From Streptomyces sp. NBC_00273 (lineage in GTDB: Bacteria > Actinomycetota > Actinomycetes > Streptomycetales > Streptomycetaceae), in contig NZ_CP108067.1 in NCBI RefSeq assembly GCF_036178145.1, positions 6,833,501 to 6,897,500 of the forward strand: DNA of 64,000 bases. The letters are read 5' to 3'. The notes under the pieces were generated by a model. The model did not search any database. It saw only the letters and a list, made by a program, of their open reading frames with translations, and was not told where the DNA came from. The position numbers and the translations under genes were made by a program. Positions 61,761 through 64,000 of this stretch are shown piece after piece. Each line of letters opens with the position of its first letter. Position 1 is the first letter of the stretch.

Positions 61761-62702
61761 ATGGGACTCACCATCGGCGTCGACATCGGCGGCACGAAGA
61801 TCGCGGCCGGCGTGGTCGACGAAGAGGGCACGATCCTTGAGACGTACAAGGTGCCCACCCCGCCGACCGCGGACGGAGTGACGGAGGCCATCTGCGCCGC
61901 CGTCTCCGAGGTCAGCAGCAACCACAGCATCGAGGCCGTCGGCATCGGCGCCGCCGGCTACGTGGACGACAAGCGCGCGACCGTGCTCTTCGCGCCCAAC
62001 ATCAACTGGCGGCACGAGCCGCTGAAGGACAAGGTCGAGCAGCGCATCGGCCTGCCCGTCGTCGTCGAGAACGACGCGAACTGCGCGGCCTGGGGCGAGT
62101 ACCGCTTCGGCGCCGGTCAGGGCCACGACGACGTCATCTGCATCACGCTCGGCACCGGCCTGGGCGGCGGCATCATCATCGGCAACAAGCTGCGGCGCGG
62201 CCGCTTCGGCGTCGCGGCCGAGTTCGGGCACATCCGGGTCGTCCCGGACGGCCTGCTGTGCGGCTGCGGCAGCCAGGGCTGCTGGGAGCAGTACGCCTCC
62301 GGGCGCGCCCTCGTCCGGTACGCGAAGCAGCGCGCCAACGCCACCCCCGAGAACGCGGCGATCCTGCTCTCGCTCGGCGACGGCACCGCCGAGGGCATCG
62401 AGGGCAAGCACATCAGCGAGGCCGCCCGGCAGGGCGACCTGGTGGCCATCGACGCCTTCCGCGAACTGGCCCGCTGGGCCGGCGCCGGGCTGGCCGACCT
62501 GGCCTCGCTGTTCGACCCGTCCGCCTTCATCGTCGGCGGCGGGGTCTCGGACGAGGGCGACCTCGTCCTCGACCCGATCCGCAAGTCCTTCAAGCGCTGG
62601 CTGGTCGGCGGCGCCTGGCGTCCGCACGCGCAGGTCCTCGCCGCGCAACTGGGCGGCAAGGCCGGGCTCGTCGGCGCGGCCGACCTGGCCCGCCAGGGCT
62701 GA
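61761..62702 (+). CDS. glkA: glucokinase (ROK family)
   Basis: 313 residues. ATP site DIGGTKIAAG, NDANCAAWGEY, and the zinc-binding ROK motif CGCGSQGCWE. It phosphorylates glucose with ATP and, in S. coelicolor, is also needed for carbon catabolite repression. ATG 61761 follows GAGGGA. All zinc ligands are present. Confidence 0.95.
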   Translation: MGLTIGVDIGGTKIAAGVVDEEGTILETYKVPTPPTADGVTEAICAAVSEVSSNHSIEAVGIGAAGYVDDKRATVLFAPNINWRHEPLKDKVEQRIGLPVVVENDANCAAWGEYRFGAGQGHDDVICITLGTGLGGGIIIGNKLRRGRFGVAAEFGHIRVVPDGLLCGCGSQGCWEQYASGRALVRYAKQRANATPENAAILLSLGDGTAEGIEGKHISEAARQGDLVAIDAFRELARWAGAGLADLASLFDPSAFIVGGGVSDEGDLVLDPIRKSFKRWLVGGAWRPHAQVLAAQLGGKAGLVGAADLARQG

Positions 62703-62783
62703 GCCCGCTCCACCCTCATTTCCATGCGTACCGCCCGCCGCGCCCCTTGGGGGAGCGGCGGGCGGCTGCGTATCTTGCGGGGC

Positions 62784-63533
62784 ATGGACCAGCTGCCGAA
62801 GTCTCGTACGGAGCCCGACGGTTCTGCCGTGATCCGGGTACTCAGCTACAACATCCGCTCCCTGCGCGACGACGAGGAGGCGCTGGCCCGGGTCATCCGG
62901 GCGTGCGAGCCCGACCTCGTCCTCGTGCAGGAGGCCCCCCGGTTCTTCCGATGGCGCAAACACGCGGCGCGGCTGGCCGCCAAGTGCGACCTGGTGGTGC
63001 TGGGCGGGGGCGCGACGGCGGCCGGGCCGCTGCTGCTGTGCTCGCTACGGGTCTTCGTGGAGCGCACGGAGGACGTCCTGCTGCCGCGCACCCCCGGCCT
63101 GCACCGCAGGGGCTTCGCCACGGCGGTGGTCCGGGTCGGGGGCGTGCGGGTGGGCCTGGCCTCCCTGCACCTCTCGCTCCAGGCCGCGGAGCGCCGGGCC
63201 CACGCGGAGCTGCTGCTGGACCGGCTGGCGGCCATGGACGTGCCCCACGCGATCGCCGCGGGCGACCTGAACGAGGGCCCGGACGGGCCGGCGTACGGGC
63301 GGCTGGCCGCCGAGCTCCAGGACTGCCGGGCGGTGGCCCCGTGGGGCGGCGAACCGACCTTCCCGGCGGCGGCGCCGGACCGCCGGATCGACGCCGTGTT
63401 CGCCACGAAGGGGGTGGAGGTGCTGGCCTGCGGCGTCCCTTCGGGGCTGCCGGGACTCTCGACCACCGATCTGCGCACGGCGACGGACCACCTGCCGGTG
63501 CTGGCGGCCCTCCGTTTGGCAGCCGCGCCCTAG
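62784..63533 (+). CDS. endonuclease/exonuclease/phosphatase (EEP) family protein
   Basis: 249 residues. EEP motifs: LSYNIRSL, LVQEAP, AAGDLNEGPDG and ATDHLPVLA, which form the metal and phosphoester site. No signal peptide; substrate unknown (DNA repair, lipid or sugar phosphate). ATG 62784 lies seven bases after TATCTT, so it may be leaderless. Confidence 0.87.
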   Translation: MDQLPKSRTEPDGSAVIRVLSYNIRSLRDDEEALARVIRACEPDLVLVQEAPRFFRWRKHAARLAAKCDLVVLGGGATAAGPLLLCSLRVFVERTEDVLLPRTPGLHRRGFATAVVRVGGVRVGLASLHLSLQAAERRAHAELLLDRLAAMDVPHAIAAGDLNEGPDGPAYGRLAAELQDCRAVAPWGGEPTFPAAAPDRRIDAVFATKGVEVLACGVPSGLPGLSTTDLRTATDHLPVLAALRLAAAP

Positions 63534-63560
63534 CCGGGGGTGCCGCCCCCGGCCCCCCCG

Positions 63561-63658
63561 CCTCAATCGCCGGCGAGGCTACATTTCAGCCCCGCCAGGG
63601 GCACCTCCCAGCGGTAGCCGGGGGAGATCGAGGCGCGGGGTCCGGGGCGGAGCCCCAG
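63561..63658. repeat. Modular inverted repeat, copy E (rearranged)
   Basis: Arm-like CCTCAATCGCCGGCGAGGCT (63561-63580), CAGCCCCGCC (63587-63596) directly joined to the hairpin module (63597-63626), then ATCGAGGCGCGGGG and the GGGGC-GGA-GCCCC hairpin. Same order as copy D. Between convergent genes. Confidence 0.75.
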
Positions 63659-63670
63659 GAAGCTTCGGGG

Positions 63671-63982
63671 TCAGACGACCGCGCCGCGGCCCGGGTCGTC
63701 GTCGTCATCGTCGTCGCCGGTCGCCATGCGTGCGACCAGCGTGGCGAAGCCGCCCAGGAAGCCGCCGATGCCCAGCGTCGTCAGCCACCAGGTCATCTCC
63801 CACTGCAGGAGCACCGCGAGCAGCAGCAGTACCGGGCCGCCGACGACCGCGAGCCACGCGAACTTCGACGTCGTGTCCGCCTGCGGGAGCTCCGGCTCCG
63901 GGGGGACGAAGTGGCCCTCCTCCGCCGCGGTCAGGTCATCGTCCTGCGGCTCCGCCGGCGAATGGTCCCGGGGACCCGCCAT
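63671..63982 (-). CDS. small conserved membrane protein
   Basis: 103 residues: an acidic N-terminus (PAEPQDDDLTAAEEGHF), two membrane spans (about 42-60 and 64-86), and an Asp-rich tail DDDDDDD. Function unknown. The start could be ATG 63982 or GTG 63988; neither has a clear Shine-Dalgarno. Confidence 0.75.
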   Translation of the reverse strand: MAGPRDHSPAEPQDDDLTAAEEGHFVPPEPELPQADTTSKFAWLAVVGGPVLLLLAVLLQWEMTWWLTTLGIGGFLGGFATLVARMATGDDDDDDDPGRGAVV

Positions 63983-64000
63983 GCCCACGCCCGGGGCGAA

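Overview
The window is chromosomal DNA from a high-GC actinomycete, almost certainly a Streptomyces. Three things point there. Third codon positions are almost entirely G or C. The cytochrome bcc (qcrCAB) and aa3 oxidase (ctaCDFE) genes are of the actinobacterial type. The order lpd/sucB - pepA - cob genes - pspA - nadA - erpA - cta/qcr - trpD - rhomboid - glucokinase matches, from memory, the conserved core of Streptomyces chromosomes. I see no prophage, insertion sequence, CRISPR array, tRNA or rRNA.

Layout. 1-4142 (minus): 2-oxoglutarate dehydrogenase E2 (cut by the window edge), dihydrolipoyl dehydrogenase and leucyl aminopeptidase. 4487-11233 (plus): a five-gene block that looks like an accessory exopolysaccharide locus. 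It encodes a secreted deacetylase-like protein, a PelF-like GT4 glycosyltransferase, a polytopic membrane protein, a GH135 (Sph3/spherulin 4-like) protein and a GH114 (endo-alpha-1,4-polygalactosaminidase) lipoprotein. This set parallels the fungal galactosaminogalactan cluster and is the most interesting part of the window. 11436-15239 (minus): an operon of a lysylphosphatidylglycerol synthase-like protein, a membrane protein and a histidine kinase. 15338-22719: late cobalamin genes (cobT, a metallo-beta-lactamase-like/CobU fusion, cobS) interspersed with a methyltransferase, a DUF3043 protein, PspA and its small partner, and a membrane protein. 22752-28676: an orphan NarL-type regulator, an RND-family permease, nadA with repeated operator-like sites, and erpA.

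28777-33263: a membrane-anchored protein, a small conserved protein, a PfkB sugar/nucleoside kinase and a cysteine desulfurase-TusA fusion. 33547-42906: the respiratory block ctaCDF, then an L,D-transpeptidase and a lone receiver protein, then ctaE-qcrCAB. Together these encode the bcc-aa3 branch that passes electrons from menaquinol to oxygen. 43086-45974: trpD, then a SAM-type riboswitch with its own terminator hairpin and a tiny leader ORF, in front of a class V aminotransferase/desulfurase-like gene. 46786-49567: a stand-alone Lrp ligand-binding domain coupled to a rhomboid protease, a zinc-ribbon protein and a NYN-domain protein. 49821-54508: two paralogous NlpC/P60 hydrolases, a zinc-protease-like lipoprotein and a PimB-like mannosyltransferase. 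54825-63982: a Tat-exported cholesterol oxidase, a long-chain acyl-CoA ligase, a phosphoesterase, a lipid-binding (SRPBCC) protein, an ArsA-like ATPase with an altered P-loop, a DUF5304 protein, ROK glucokinase, an EEP-family hydrolase and a small membrane protein.

A family of modular inverted repeats (about 140 bp when complete) occurs at least five times, four of them between convergent genes. Strong hairpin terminators separate nearly all other convergent gene pairs.
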